The notes beneath the pieces are model-generated. The model made no database searches. It was not told the origin of the DNA and worked only from the letters and a program-made list of their open reading frames with translations. From Chloroflexota bacterium (GTDB lineage Bacteria; Chloroflexota; Dehalococcoidia; Lucifugimonadales; UBA3495), in contig VXTR01000087.1 of assembly GCA_009837355.1 (NCBI GenBank), forward strand, positions 1 through 64,000: a DNA stretch of 64,000 bases, read 5' to 3'. The translations under genes were made by a program, and so were the position numbers. This document shows positions 1 through 8,623 of this stretch, in pieces; the stretch's first letter is position 1, and each line of letters begins with the position of its first letter.

Positions 1-205
1 CGGATCGAGATTACCGTCATAGACACAGGAAGTGGCACGGTGCGACCACAGCTGCCATTGGCGGAGTGCTAACTACCGCCACAAACACTGGAAGTGGTAG
101 TGCGTAAGACCCCCCCGGCCGTGGGACTGACAACGACCAGCGTGATTTCCGGAAACCGACCTCAGGCAGGCTACAACCCAACACCAACCAAAGGAGGCCA
201 ACCCA
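1..205 (+). repeat. Repeated intergenic element, copy A (continues off the left edge)
   Basis: This non-coding stretch is homologous to the reverse complement of 16438-16745. Bases 1-100 carry degenerate repeat units spaced about 62 bp (ACCGTCA at 13-19, ACCGCCA at 75-81). Bases 105-200 match the second copy at most positions, including the shared blocks GGCCGTGGGACTGACAACGA and CCGACCTCAGGCAGGCTAC and a Shine-Dalgarno-like AAAGGAGG at 190-197. Similarity fades just after an ATG at 206. In both copies the element lies upstream of a gene and points the same way relative to it. It could be the 5' end of a mobile element or a shared regulatory leader; neither is proven. Confidence 0.75.
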
Positions 206-385
206 ATGAAAACTCCGAAAACCCCCAAATCCAGTAGACCACGATCCTGCCTGACCCCAAGGAGCCCACCCGAAAAACGTCCGGTTGACAACGCCCTTGC
301 TTTTGAGTACATTCGCCGGGCGGTCGTGTCTCTACCGAGAAATCAGCGTAAACGTTTCACGAACGCAACCGTCTCAATTCGCTAA
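206..385 (+). CDS. Hypothetical short basic protein (59 aa)
   Basis: This short open frame starts with ATG, has a strong Shine-Dalgarno sequence (AAAGGAGG, 190-197) at an 8-nt distance, and ends with TAA 22 nt before the binding-protein start. The product is rich in Lys, Arg and Pro, with MKTPKTPKSS at the N-terminus and a C-terminal segment containing EYIRRAVVSLP. No family is recognised. The ribosome-binding region belongs to the repeated element; the second copy (near 16438) has ACG where this one has ATG, and its frame closes after about two dozen codons. A good promoter for the next gene lies inside this frame, which argues against coding. It may be a leader peptide, a remnant of a mobile-element gene, or chance. 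Confidence 0.3.
   Translation: MKTPKTPKSSRPRSCLTPRSPPEKRPVDNALAFEYIRRAVVSLPRNQRKRFTNATVSIR
285..313 (+). promoter_or_regulatory. Sigma-70 type promoter for the ABC importer
   Basis: TTGACA (285-290), a 17-nt spacer and TACATT (308-313) give a near-consensus promoter. Transcription would start near 320, leaving a leader of about 87 nt before the GTG at 407. Confidence 0.65.
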
Positions 386-406
386 TCGGCGCGGAGGTGC
401 ACAACA

Positions 407-2284
407 GTGAATAAGGCTCTTTCGATACGCAGCGTGATTTTCGGAGCGCTCGCCGTTGCTTTGACCGTCGCACTTGCCTGCGGCGGCACTGCCGAAGAAA
501 CGACGACGTCAGATTCGGGTTCCGGCGCGTCTCAGTCGGCCGCCCAGCAGCAACAGCAGCAGCCGGCGGACCAGCAGCAACAGCAGGCTGCCGAACCCAC
601 CGCTACCACCGCGGCGGCCCAGCCCGTCGGCATGACCGACGCCAGCACGGGCGGCGCCGCGCCTACCGCAGTGCCGGAGCCCACCGCAGCCCCGGCGGAC
701 ACTGCCGGAGTACCGGTGCAGGCCGACCTGCGCGTCGCTATCACCCCGCCCTATGCCGAGAACCTGCTGGGTTGGCGCGTGGGCGGCACCAACCAGGGCA
801 TCCTGCAGCCGATGCAGGAAGCGCTCTTCCAGCGCAACTACCAGACTTGGGAAGCCATGCCCATGCTGGCCGAATCCTGGGAGGTGTCGGCTGACGGCAA
901 ACAGTGGACGTTCCAGCTGCGGGAGAACGTGCCCTTCCACCACGGCGAGGACACTTTCGGCGTTTCCGACTTCGTGTTCAGCTTCCAGCTCTGGTCGCAC
1001 CCTGAGGCCAACACCGGCTTCGGCGCCTTCTGGGACCAGATCCTGGGGCCGGAAGGGGACGACGTGCGGAGCTTCACCACCGAGACCCTGGGCCAGGCCG
1101 CTACGGTGACGGAAGTCAGCGACAGCGAAATGGTCTGGAACATGAACCGGCCCGAGCTGTGGATCCCCTTCTACGCTTCGGAAGCCACCACCGACCCGCT
1201 GATTTACAGCCTGGACTACTGGGAAAGTAACGGCGAAGACGCTTATGCCCAGAATCCAGTGGGAACGGGCCCCTGGAAGCACATCAGCTACGAGCAGGGC
1301 GCCAAGCTGGAGTACGAACGCGCCTTTGAAGACCACTGGCGCGTCAACCCTGACTTCGACAGCCTCACCTTCTTCTTCGCCGAAGAAGACCTGACCCGCG
1401 TCGCCATGCTCCGGGCCAAAGAGGCCGACATCGCCGAGATTCCCCGCGAATTGCAGGGCGAAATCGTGGACGCCGGCTTTGCCATCACGCAGAGCACGCT
1501 GCCAGCCTTCATGGTGTGGGCCGGCATCGGCGGCCAGTACCTGGAAGACAAGCGCAACGCCGACGACCCTCACACCAACGTCCTTGTGCGCCGCGCCATG
1601 AACCACGCCATCGACCGCGATGCCCTCAACGAAGCCTTCTTCGACAACAAGATGGAGCTCATGGCCAACACCGGCTGGCATCCCACCGACCCGTCATACG
1701 ACCCGGCGTGGGAGATTCCGGCCTATGACCCTGATCTCGCTCGTGAGCTCCTGGCCGAAGCCGGCTACGCCGAAGGCGCCGGCCCCAGCATTGAGTTCAT
1801 GTCCGGCAAGCTGGTGGGCGTGCCGGAGCTCACCGAGATCGCTGTGCCAATGATTTCCTGGATGGAAGAGGTCGGTTTCAACGTGGACGCGCAGATTGGC
1901 GAGTTCCAGCCCATCCGCACGCGGTACCGGGCGCGGGAGATGAACAGCGTCGTTTGGACGCACCGCACCGGCTTCTGGCCGGCCGGCCGCAATATGCGCG
2001 TGTACTTCGTCAGCCCGGCGCTGGCCGGCGCGGTGTTCATGTATGAAGACCCCGTTACCGAAGACCTGTTCAGCCGCTGGCAGAGCAGCGTGGACGAAAC
2101 GGAACGCCTCAACCTGATGAAAGAGGCCGGTCAGTATATGTACGAACAGAACGCCACGATTCCCCTGGGCTTCCTGTTCGCCGAGTTCGGCATCAACCCC
2201 GAGGTTATCGCCGAATACTCGGTCAACAATAGCTACTTCGGCGGGATGAAGGGGCACGAGTACACCAAGGTCGTGCGCCAGTAA
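407..2284 (+). CDS. ABC transporter substrate-binding lipoprotein, family 5 (peptide/nickel type)
   Basis: This is the extracytoplasmic solute receptor of a dipeptide/oligopeptide-type ABC importer (SBP_bac_5 family), 625 aa. A hydrophobic signal segment (about 8-24) leads to Cys25 after Ala-Leu-Ala, a probable lipidation site. A low-complexity linker follows, with glutamine runs at 47-52 and 56-60 and Ala/Pro/Thr-rich sequence to about 105. The two-lobed binding domain fills the rest, with family-type stretches such as QNPVGTGPWK and RRAMNHAIDRDAL. The start is GTG with GGAGGTG 7 nt upstream. Two permease genes follow, but no ATPase genes, so the transporter must share ATPases encoded elsewhere. 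The substrate cannot be told from sequence; peptides are only the family default. Confidence 0.9.
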   Translation: MNKALSIRSVIFGALAVALTVALACGGTAEETTTSDSGSGASQSAAQQQQQQPADQQQQQAAEPTATTAAAQPVGMTDASTGGAAPTAVPEPTAAPADTAGVPVQADLRVAITPPYAENLLGWRVGGTNQGILQPMQEALFQRNYQTWEAMPMLAESWEVSADGKQWTFQLRENVPFHHGEDTFGVSDFVFSFQLWSHPEANTGFGAFWDQILGPEGDDVRSFTTETLGQAATVTEVSDSEMVWNMNRPELWIPFYASEATTDPLIYSLDYWESNGEDAYAQNPVGTGPWKHISYEQGAKLEYERAFEDHWRVNPDFDSLTFFFAEEDLTRVAMLRAKEADIAEIPRELQGEIVDAGFAITQSTLPAFMVWAGIGGQYLEDKRNADDPHTNVLVRRAMNHAIDRDALNEAFFDNKMELMANTGWHPTDPSYDPAWEIPAYDPDLARELLAEAGYAEGAGPSIEFMSGKLVGVPELTEIAVPMISWMEEVGFNVDAQIGEFQPIRTRYRAREMNSVVWTHRTGFWPAGRNMRVYFVSPALAGAVFMYEDPVTEDLFSRWQSSVDETERLNLMKEAGQYMYEQNATIPLGFLFAEFGINPEVIAEYSVNNSYFGGMKGHEYTKVVRQ

Positions 2285-2305
2285 GCCGGCAAGTCGGCAA
2301 CCACT

Positions 2306-2331
2306 GCGGGGCGGCCATGCGGTCGCCCCGC
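2306..2331 (+). terminator. GC-rich hairpin between binding protein and permease genes
   Basis: An 8-bp perfect stem (GCGGGGCG / CGCCCCGC) with two further inner G-C pairs lies between the receptor and permease genes. There is no U-tract. It probably lowers read-through or stabilises the receptor mRNA, giving more receptor than permease. Confidence 0.5.
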
Positions 2332-2369
2332 CACTTCAACTATCCCACTCGGCATAGCGAAGGTCTCCG

Positions 2370-3290
2370 ATGCAGCGATTCATTTTTCTGCGGGTGATTC
2401 AGTCCATCCTGGCGATCCTGGTCATCAGCGCCGTGGTCTTTGCGCTGGCCCGCGTTACCGGCGACCCTGTGGCCATTCTCCTGCCCGAGGATGCTCCTGA
2501 CACCGTTGTCGAGCAAGTGCGAGAGAAGTGGGGCTTGGACCAGCCCATATACATCCAGTACGTCCGCTACATCGGCAATTTCGTCACCGGAGACTTCGGC
2601 GAAGCTTGGGCTTACGGCGGCGTCCCCATCACGGGGCTGATTGCCAACCGGCTCCCCAACACCGTTATGCTGGCGGCTTTCGCCTGGATCGTCAGCGCCG
2701 CCATTGCTTTGCCAATTGGCGTTATGGTGGCGGTCAAGAAAGACTCCGCCTTTGACTGGGCCGGCAAGGTCGTCGCCCTGATTGGGCAATCGGCCCCATC
2801 CTTCGCCATCGGCCTGATTTTGATGTGGATCTTTGCGGTAATCTTGGGATGGCTGCCCACCTCGGGCAATGATGACGGCTTCAAGTCCATCATCCTGCCC
2901 GGCGTCGCCCTGGGCTACTACAACGTGGCCGCCGTGATGCGGCTCACCCGGTCCTCAATGCTGGAAGTGCTGGATACGGAGTATGTGAAGCTGGCCCGCA
3001 TCAAGGGGATGCCGGAGTGGAAGGTCATCTGGAAGCACTGCTTCCGCAACGCGCTCATCGTCCCCTTCACCTACATGGGCCTGATTGGAGCAATCCTGCT
3101 CACCGGCTCCGTGGTCATCGAGACGGTGTTCGTCTGGCCCGGCCTGGGCGACCTTGCCATTGACGCCATCCGCAACCGGGACTTCCCGGTAATCCAGAGC
3201 ATCGTCATCCTGTTCGCCGCCTGCTACATCTTCATCAACCTGCTGGTTGACGTGATGTACGCCTACCTGAATCCCCGGATCCGCTACTAA
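2370..3290 (+). CDS. ABC transporter permease, DppB/OppB family
   Basis: This is the first inner-membrane subunit of the importer, 306 aa, the usual length for the DppB family. About six hydrophobic segments are visible, beginning with one at residues 8-28. The cytoplasmic EAA loop that contacts the ATPase is clear near 205-225 (ARIKGMPEWKVIWKHCFRNA). The N-terminal part has the family-type segment around RVTGDPVAILLPEDAP. The ATG lies a few bases after AGCGAAGG. It should pair with the next gene's product. Confidence 0.92.
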   Translation: MQRFIFLRVIQSILAILVISAVVFALARVTGDPVAILLPEDAPDTVVEQVREKWGLDQPIYIQYVRYIGNFVTGDFGEAWAYGGVPITGLIANRLPNTVMLAAFAWIVSAAIALPIGVMVAVKKDSAFDWAGKVVALIGQSAPSFAIGLILMWIFAVILGWLPTSGNDDGFKSIILPGVALGYYNVAAVMRLTRSSMLEVLDTEYVKLARIKGMPEWKVIWKHCFRNALIVPFTYMGLIGAILLTGSVVIETVFVWPGLGDLAIDAIRNRDFPVIQSIVILFAACYIFINLLVDVMYAYLNPRIRY

Positions 3291-3332
3291 CCCAGCGCAT
3301 CCCCGGCCAGTCCCGCAAAGGAAAATTTGGCA

Positions 3333-4256
3333 ATGACCACTCCCACGGCAGCACCGGTCGCTACCACGCCAGCCGAGGCCGCTCCGGATCTTGCCCAACG
3401 CGGCAAGTTCGGTCAAGCAGTCTTCAACATCAAGCAGTACCCTATTATTCCGCTGCTTATCCTGCTGGTGATGCTGATTATCCCAGCCATCTTTGCCAAC
3501 CTGATTTCCCCTCACGACCCGGTGGACGTCAATTTGCGCGACCGCCTGATGCCGCCGGCATGGCTTGAGGGCGGCAGCTGGCAATACGTGCTGGGCACCG
3601 ACCGTCAGGGTTTTGACATTCTCAGCCGCATCATCCACGGCGCCCGTATCTCGCTGTCCATCTCCCTCCTGGCCATCGCGCTGGGCGGAGGCGTTGGCAC
3701 GGTGCTGGGCCTGTTGGCGGCCTACGGCGGGGGCTGGATTGACAACCTGATAATGCGGATTGTGGACATCAAGCTGGCGTTCCCGTCCATTCTGCTGGCG
3801 CTGGTGCTGGTGGCAGTGAGCGGCCCCGGCTTCCAGACGGTGGTGCTGGTCATTGCGCTGCTGTTGTGGGCCAGGTTTGCCCGTATGGTGCGGGGCGAGG
3901 CCCTGGCCATCAAGCAGCAGGACTTCATTGCGCGGGCGCAGGTGGCCGGCGCGTCGCCGACACGGATCATGGTTCGCCACATCTTCCCCAACGTAGTCAA
4001 CACCGTGGTCGTACTTGCCACCCTGGAGGTTGGCCACGTCATCATCCTTGAATCGACGCTCAGCTTCCTGGGCGCCGGCTTGGTGAAACCGACGCCGGCC
4101 TGGGGCTTGATGGTGGCCGACGGACGGGCGTTGATTGTCACGGCGTGGTGGCTGTTCTTCTTCCCCACCATGGCCATCGTGCTCACCGTGCTGTCCATGA
4201 ACCTGCTGGGCGACTGGCTGCGCGACCGCCTTGACCCCAAGCTGCGGAACGTCTAA
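3333..4256 (+). CDS. ABC transporter permease, DppC/OppC family
   Basis: This is the second permease subunit, 307 aa. A short variable N-terminus precedes the first membrane segment (about 37-57). The family signature [20 protein letters not shown] lies near 88-107, and the EAA loop near 197-220 ([20 protein letters not shown]). An in-frame TTG at 3327 is a possible alternative start, but AAAGGA at 3317-3322 is better spaced for the ATG at 3333. It follows DppB by about 40 nt in an apparent operon. No oppD/oppF-type ATPase gene follows; the next gene is unrelated. Confidence 0.92.
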   Translation: MTTPTAAPVATTPAEAAPDLAQRGKFGQAVFNIKQYPIIPLLILLVMLIIPAIFANLISPHDPVDVNLRDRLMPPAWLEGGSWQYVLGTDRQGFDILSRIIHGARISLSISLLAIALGGGVGTVLGLLAAYGGGWIDNLIMRIVDIKLAFPSILLALVLVAVSGPGFQTVVLVIALLLWARFARMVRGEALAIKQQDFIARAQVAGASPTRIMVRHIFPNVVNTVVVLATLEVGHVIILESTLSFLGAGLVKPTPAWGLMVADGRALIVTAWWLFFFPTMAIVLTVLSMNLLGDWLRDRLDPKLRNV

Positions 4257-4323
4257 AAATTCGCCCGTAATCCGGATTTCAGCGGCGGGGTGTCGAAACA
4301 CATCCCGCCAACCTTTTGCTCGT

Positions 4324-5694
4324 ATGTCCACCAGTCAAACTAACGGCACAGAATCGGACCCGTTGCTGCCCGATTGGGCGCAGCAAGCGTCGCGTCGCCG
4401 TCGCTTCATATCCCGCCGCAACATTGCCATCGCAGTGGCGGCCCTTCTCGTGATCGGCGTCGTCGTGTGGCTCAACTTCCCTTTCATTCCAGACCCGGTG
4501 ATACTGCTGACGCGCCAGCCTGAGCTGCGCTTCGATTCGGCATCCACCGGCCAGCAATGGACAATGGCCGCCCGCACCTTGGGGCAATCCCGTTATGCTC
4601 CCGACTCACTGTCGGAGCCAACGGGTCGGCTGCTCTGGAGCGTTGACACCGGGCCGGCAACCCTGGCCGCGCCCATAGTGTCCGGCGGGAGTATCTACCT
4701 GGGCGCGCACTTCCGCATCGCCGTGCTGGACGCCACCACCGGCGAGGAACTGGATTCCATGCCGGCCACCGGGCCCATTGGCAACTCCCTGGCGCTGGCC
4801 GACGGCGCGCTGTACTACTCAATGCCCGACCGACGGCTGGTGGCCCGCGACGCGGCGTCCGGCGCAATCCGGTGGGAATTCCAAATGTCCGACTCCACCG
4901 CCGGACCGGTCGCCGTCGCTAACGGAATCGTGTACGCCGGCGGGCTGGACGGCGTAACTTACGCGGTCAATGCCTCGACGGGCAAACTCGTCTGGCGGCA
5001 CGAAACCCTGAGCGAGGTTCGCTCTCCGGCGGCAGTGGGCGAGGGAATCGTGTACGTCGCCTCCGCCGACCGCAGCCTCTACGCGCTGGACGCGCGCACC
5101 GGGCAGGAGCGCGCGCGCTTTCGCACCGGAGCATCGCTGGCTGCGGCGCCGGTAACCGCCAATGGGCTCGCCTACTTCGTTTCCGGCCGGCAGCTGTACT
5201 CCATGGCAGCCGACGCCCTGGAATATCCGGGGCAATACGCCGTAACCCGCACCTGGAGCCAGCTGTGGCTGTGGGGATTCCCACTGCCGTCGCCGCCGTC
5301 CCAACCCGGCGACAAGTGGCGATTACAGCCCGATTACCCGGAGGGCATCTCCAGCCGCCTTAAGAGAACCGAGGGCATCATATCCGCGCCGGCCGTAGCC
5401 GGCGACCGGCTCTACGTCGGCGACACCCTGGGCAAGATGTACGCCGCCGACGCCGTCACCGGCGAGGAAAAGTGGCAGTTCCAAGCCGAGGAGGGCATCG
5501 TGGCTTCCCCGGCAGTGGTAGGCGAATTGCTGGTATTCGGCGACAAGTCGGGTCGGTTGTACGGCCTGAACCGGGCCGACGGCTCAGAGCGGTGGCGTGT
5601 CCAGTTGTCCGGGCCCGTCCGCGTCAGTCCGGTGTATGCAGAGGGGCGACTGCTGGTGAGAACGGAGGACGGGACGCTGCACGCGGTGGAATAA
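4324..5694 (+). CDS. Membrane-anchored PQQ-like beta-propeller repeat protein
   Basis: This protein of about 456 aa has one membrane anchor (about 34-50) after a basic stretch, then an extracytoplasmic domain of repeated blades. Each blade carries the motif type [YV]ALDA.TG.E.W or VNASTGKLVWRHE, as in BamB and PQQ-dependent dehydrogenase propellers. No haem or quinoprotein catalytic residues were recognised, so a binding or scaffolding role is more likely than an enzyme. The reading frame is open further upstream to 4231, overlapping the permease gene. The ATG at 4324 is preferred because it removes the overlap and gives a normal anchor, though its ribosome-binding site is weak. Confidence 0.75.
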   Translation: MSTSQTNGTESDPLLPDWAQQASRRRRFISRRNIAIAVAALLVIGVVVWLNFPFIPDPVILLTRQPELRFDSASTGQQWTMAARTLGQSRYAPDSLSEPTGRLLWSVDTGPATLAAPIVSGGSIYLGAHFRIAVLDATTGEELDSMPATGPIGNSLALADGALYYSMPDRRLVARDAASGAIRWEFQMSDSTAGPVAVANGIVYAGGLDGVTYAVNASTGKLVWRHETLSEVRSPAAVGEGIVYVASADRSLYALDARTGQERARFRTGASLAAAPVTANGLAYFVSGRQLYSMAADALEYPGQYAVTRTWSQLWLWGFPLPSPPSQPGDKWRLQPDYPEGISSRLKRTEGIISAPAVAGDRLYVGDTLGKMYAADAVTGEEKWQFQAEEGIVASPAVVGELLVFGDKSGRLYGLNRADGSERWRVQLSGPVRVSPVYAEGRLLVRTEDGTLHAVE

Positions 5695-5700
5695 CGGCCG

Positions 5701-6483
5701 CTACTGCGCCGTGTAGCCGCCGTCAATCACCAGTTCGCTGCCGGTCATAAAGGACGCTTCGTCCGAGGCCAGGAACAGCACACCGTTGGCGATGTCGTCC
5801 ACGGTGCCGATGCGTCCTATGGGCGTGGCGTCAATCCGCATCTGCCGTATCTCCGGGTCGGACATCATCCGCTCGGTCATTGCCGTGTCGATGTAGCCCG
5901 GATGGACCGAGTTGCAGCGGATACCGTCGCCGGCGTACTGCACGGCGGTGGACTTGGTAAGGAGCCTGACCGCGCCCTTGCTGCTGGCGTAGGCGGAGCC
6001 GGCGCCGGAACCGGGGTACAGGCCCACCAATCCGGCGATGGACGATATGTTGATGATGGACCCGCCGCCGCCAGCGCGCATTGCCGGTATCGCGGCGCGG
6101 GTGCCCAGAAAGACGCCCTTGCCGTTCACGTCCATTATCTGGTCCCAAACTTCGGCGGGAGCTTCGTGGATGCGGGGCGCGCTGAGGCCGCCGACATTGG
6201 TGCTGCCGATGCCAGCGTTGTTGACCAGGACGTCCAGCTTGCCGTAGCGGTTGACAGCCTCGGTAACGGCGTCCGCCCACTGGTCGGCATCGGTAACGTC
6301 CAAGTGGACATAGGTGGCCTGGCCGCCCAGCTCGCGGATTTCCGCCTCCAGCTTCATCCCGTCCTCGTCCAGGATGTCGCCGATGACCACCGCTGCGCCT
6401 TCCTGCACGAACAGCCGGGCCTCCGCCGCGCCCTGCCCTCGCGCGCCGCCGCTGATGAGCGCCACTTTGCCTTCCAGTCGCAT
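5701..6483 (-). CDS. SDR family NAD(P)-dependent oxidoreductase
   Basis: This is a classical short-chain dehydrogenase of 260 aa. The cofactor motif GGARGQG lies at 12-18, Asp62 sits in the HLDV segment, NNAG is at 88-91, and the catalytic Ser147/148, Tyr165 and Lys169 (YASSK) are all present. The C-terminal part has the usual DIANGVLFLASDEASFMTG stretch. The ATG at 6483 has a good GGAGG upstream; the longer frame to 6567 has none. It is convergent with the propeller gene, 6 nt away. The substrate is unknown; SDRs of this type oxidise or reduce alcohols and ketones. Confidence 0.92.
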   Translation of the reverse strand: MRLEGKVALISGGARGQGAAEARLFVQEGAAVVIGDILDEDGMKLEAEIRELGGQATYVHLDVTDADQWADAVTEAVNRYGKLDVLVNNAGIGSTNVGGLSAPRIHEAPAEVWDQIMDVNGKGVFLGTRAAIPAMRAGGGGSIINISSIAGLVGLYPGSGAGSAYASSKGAVRLLTKSTAVQYAGDGIRCNSVHPGYIDTAMTERMMSDPEIRQMRIDATPIGRIGTVDDIANGVLFLASDEASFMTGSELVIDGGYTAQ

Positions 6484-6618
6484 GGTTAACCTCCCTGCCT
6501 GAGCGCGTATTGCGATTCCGCCGGCCATCGTAGCGCAATCGCCCGTGTCCGGGAAGAACTCCGGCACCGGCGGGGAAACTGACGTCTCTCACTCACCGAA
6601 AACCGGCACGCCGCGCCG

Positions 6619-7392
6619 CTAGTACCGGCCGATGAACTCCAGCACCAGGCCGTTCCAAACGTCGGGCCGCTCCCAGAACCCGGCGTGGCCAGCGTCGGGC
6701 AAGGACACGAAACGCGAGCCCGGGATATGCGCTGCCAGCATCCGCATCAGCGCCGGCGGTGACATCAGGTCGGCCTCGCCCGATATTACCTGAGTGGGGA
6801 CGCGCATGGTCTGCAACCGTGCGTAGGTGATTGGCTCGCGGAGGGGCTGCGTCGGAACCCGGCCACCGGGCCGGCTGGCGCGTTCAATCTCCAGCCAGCG
6901 GCTTGCCCCGTCGGGGTCGGTGCCCCGATACGACGGGCCAAGCTCCCGCAACTCCACCGGGAGGTTTTGGATTTCCGCCGGGCGGAGGCGATGCTGCACT
7001 TCCAGGTAATCGGCATCCTGCACGCCGCCGATGGTGTTCGCCACCACCACGCTGCGCACGCGCTCCGGGTGGGTCAAGGCATAGTCCAGCGCCGGGATGC
7101 CGCCGGCCGCGGTGCCCACCAGATGGACCCGCTCCAGGGCCAGGCTTTCCACTAAGGCGTGCAGGTCGTCGCCGGCAAACCCCGGCTGGCTTTCCGTATC
7201 GGTGGGCGTGGAACGGCCCCACGTGCGACGGTCGTAGGAGATGCAACGGTAGCCGGCCGCCGCAAAAGTCGGCAACTGATGTTCCCAACATTCGCAAGTG
7301 CCGGACGCGGCGTGCAGCAGGATAACCGGCGTTCCATCCGCGCCGGTGTCTTCATACCACAATGCAACGCCGGGCAGGTTCAAATAGGGCAT
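6619..7392 (-). CDS. Alpha/beta hydrolase-fold protein lacking the nucleophile
   Basis: This 257-aa protein has the alpha/beta hydrolase fold: LLHAAS oxyanion-type turn (about 25-30), the YDRRTWGRS turn near 53-61, a late acid in SGEADLMSPP and a catalytic-type His in DAGHAGFWERP. The nucleophile elbow reads G93-T-A-A-G97, so the usual Ser/Cys/Asp at position 95 is Ala. The other triad members are kept. Either it is a non-hydrolytic relative, as seen in some oxygenase or binding members of the fold, or the gene carries a mutation. ATG at 7392 follows GGGAGG and excludes an overlap with the upstream gene. Confidence 0.85.
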   Translation of the reverse strand: MPYLNLPGVALWYEDTGADGTPVILLHAASGTCECWEHQLPTFAAAGYRCISYDRRTWGRSTPTDTESQPGFAGDDLHALVESLALERVHLVGTAAGGIPALDYALTHPERVRSVVVANTIGGVQDADYLEVQHRLRPAEIQNLPVELRELGPSYRGTDPDGASRWLEIERASRPGGRVPTQPLREPITYARLQTMRVPTQVISGEADLMSPPALMRMLAAHIPGSRFVSLPDAGHAGFWERPDVWNGLVLEFIGRY

Positions 7393-7451
7393 AACGTCAT
7401 GCCTCCCGTTGGCAGGGCAGCGATTTCTGCAAGTGCGCGCCGGGATTTGCT

Positions 7452-8501
7452 CTATCCCAGCGTCGTGGTCAAGACCCACATCGGACGTGCTCCGACCGCA
7501 TAGGCTCCCAGGGGCGTCAACTCGCCGGTGTCGCCATTGATGCTGTAGGAGGCCAGCTGTCCGGTGGCGGAGCCGGCGGCGTACACGAAGCGGCCCGACG
7601 GGTCCAGGCTGAACGCGCTGGGCACCGCTTCGGTGGCAACGTGGCCCGCCGGCGTCAGCCGTCCATCGCCGCCCACCGAGAAACTGGCGATGCTGTTGTG
7701 TCCCCGGTTGGGCACGAAGAGCAAGCTGCCGTCGGGCGAAAACTGTATCTGAGAGCAGGTGTTGCGCTCGGTTACCCCCTCCGGGAGCGTTGACACCGTT
7801 TGCAACGCCGTTAAGCGGCCAGCATCATCCATCCGGTAGGCTGACACGCTGCAACCCTGCTCGTTGGAGAAACACACCACGTCCAAGGTGGGGTGGAAGG
7901 TGAAATGCCGCGGCCCGATGAAGTCATCCTGGGTCAGCACGGGAGGGTCGCTGTGAGTCAACACCCCGGTGGACTCATCAAATCGGAACTGGTAAATAAC
8001 GTTGGGCGCCGGTATGTTCTTGGGCGGTTCCAGCACGTTGTCGTTCTGTCTGGCGATATGAGGCACGTAGGCGAACCGATTGGAGCGGTCGGTCTGCATA
8101 GCGTGAGCGCCCACCGCCGTATTCACGACCGACGTGGGGGCGCCGCCCACGCTGCCGTCGTCGCCCAAGGGGTGCACCGCAGCCTTGCCGTCGGCGTAGT
8201 ATGACGACAGCAGGAATCGCCCGGTGCGGTCGGTGGCTAGAAAGGCCGGCTGTCCCGGCGGTATCACCGAGCCGGTTTGGGTCAGCCCGCCGGTATCCTG
8301 GTCGATCCGATAGCTGCTGATTTCCGGCTCCTCCCGGTGGCCGGCATACAGCGTTCGCCGGTCGGGGCTGATGGCCAGCAGGGACGGACCTCCGGACACC
8401 GGCTGCTCGCCCGCCAGCGTCAGGGCGCCGCTGGCCTCGTCCATGGTGAAGATGGATACCTTGTTATCATCCTGGGCTGCCACGTACACGTAGGTTGCCA
8501 T
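7452..8501 (-). CDS. Lactonase-family seven-bladed beta-propeller
   Basis: This 349-aa protein resembles the cytosolic 6-phosphogluconolactonase / YbhE lactonase family (Pfam Lactonase). Blade-type repeats recur, for example YVAAQDDNKVSIFTMDEASG, YAGHREEPEISSYRIDQDTG and VYAAGSATGQLASYSINGDT. No signal peptide is present. ATG at 8501 has AAAGGAGG at ideal spacing; a longer frame to 8522 is less likely. The family includes sugar lactonases, but many members are uncharacterised, so the substrate is open. It lies upstream of the hydrolase-fold gene with a gap of about 60 nt and may be co-transcribed with it. Confidence 0.82.
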   Translation of the reverse strand: MATYVYVAAQDDNKVSIFTMDEASGALTLAGEQPVSGGPSLLAISPDRRTLYAGHREEPEISSYRIDQDTGGLTQTGSVIPPGQPAFLATDRTGRFLLSSYYADGKAAVHPLGDDGSVGGAPTSVVNTAVGAHAMQTDRSNRFAYVPHIARQNDNVLEPPKNIPAPNVIYQFRFDESTGVLTHSDPPVLTQDDFIGPRHFTFHPTLDVVCFSNEQGCSVSAYRMDDAGRLTALQTVSTLPEGVTERNTCSQIQFSPDGSLLFVPNRGHNSIASFSVGGDGRLTPAGHVATEAVPSAFSLDPSGRFVYAAGSATGQLASYSINGDTGELTPLGAYAVGARPMWVLTTTLG

Positions 8502-8623
8502 GATTGCTGCCTCCTTTCCCAAACACTTCCGGTCAGCCCGGAAAGCTCAAATCTTGCTCACTTCTGAGTTTACCTTTCAGACCAACGGTAGTGGCCCATT
8601 TTGGTAGCAATCGCTAGAGTGCG

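Noticed and set aside
73-312. Minus-strand 79-aa gene within repeated element A, with a similar peptide encoded in copy B at 16343-16690
   Set aside because: The shared peptide (VACLRSVSG and following) is explained by the DNA repeat. There is no ribosome-binding site on that strand in either copy, and the similarity ends with the repeat.
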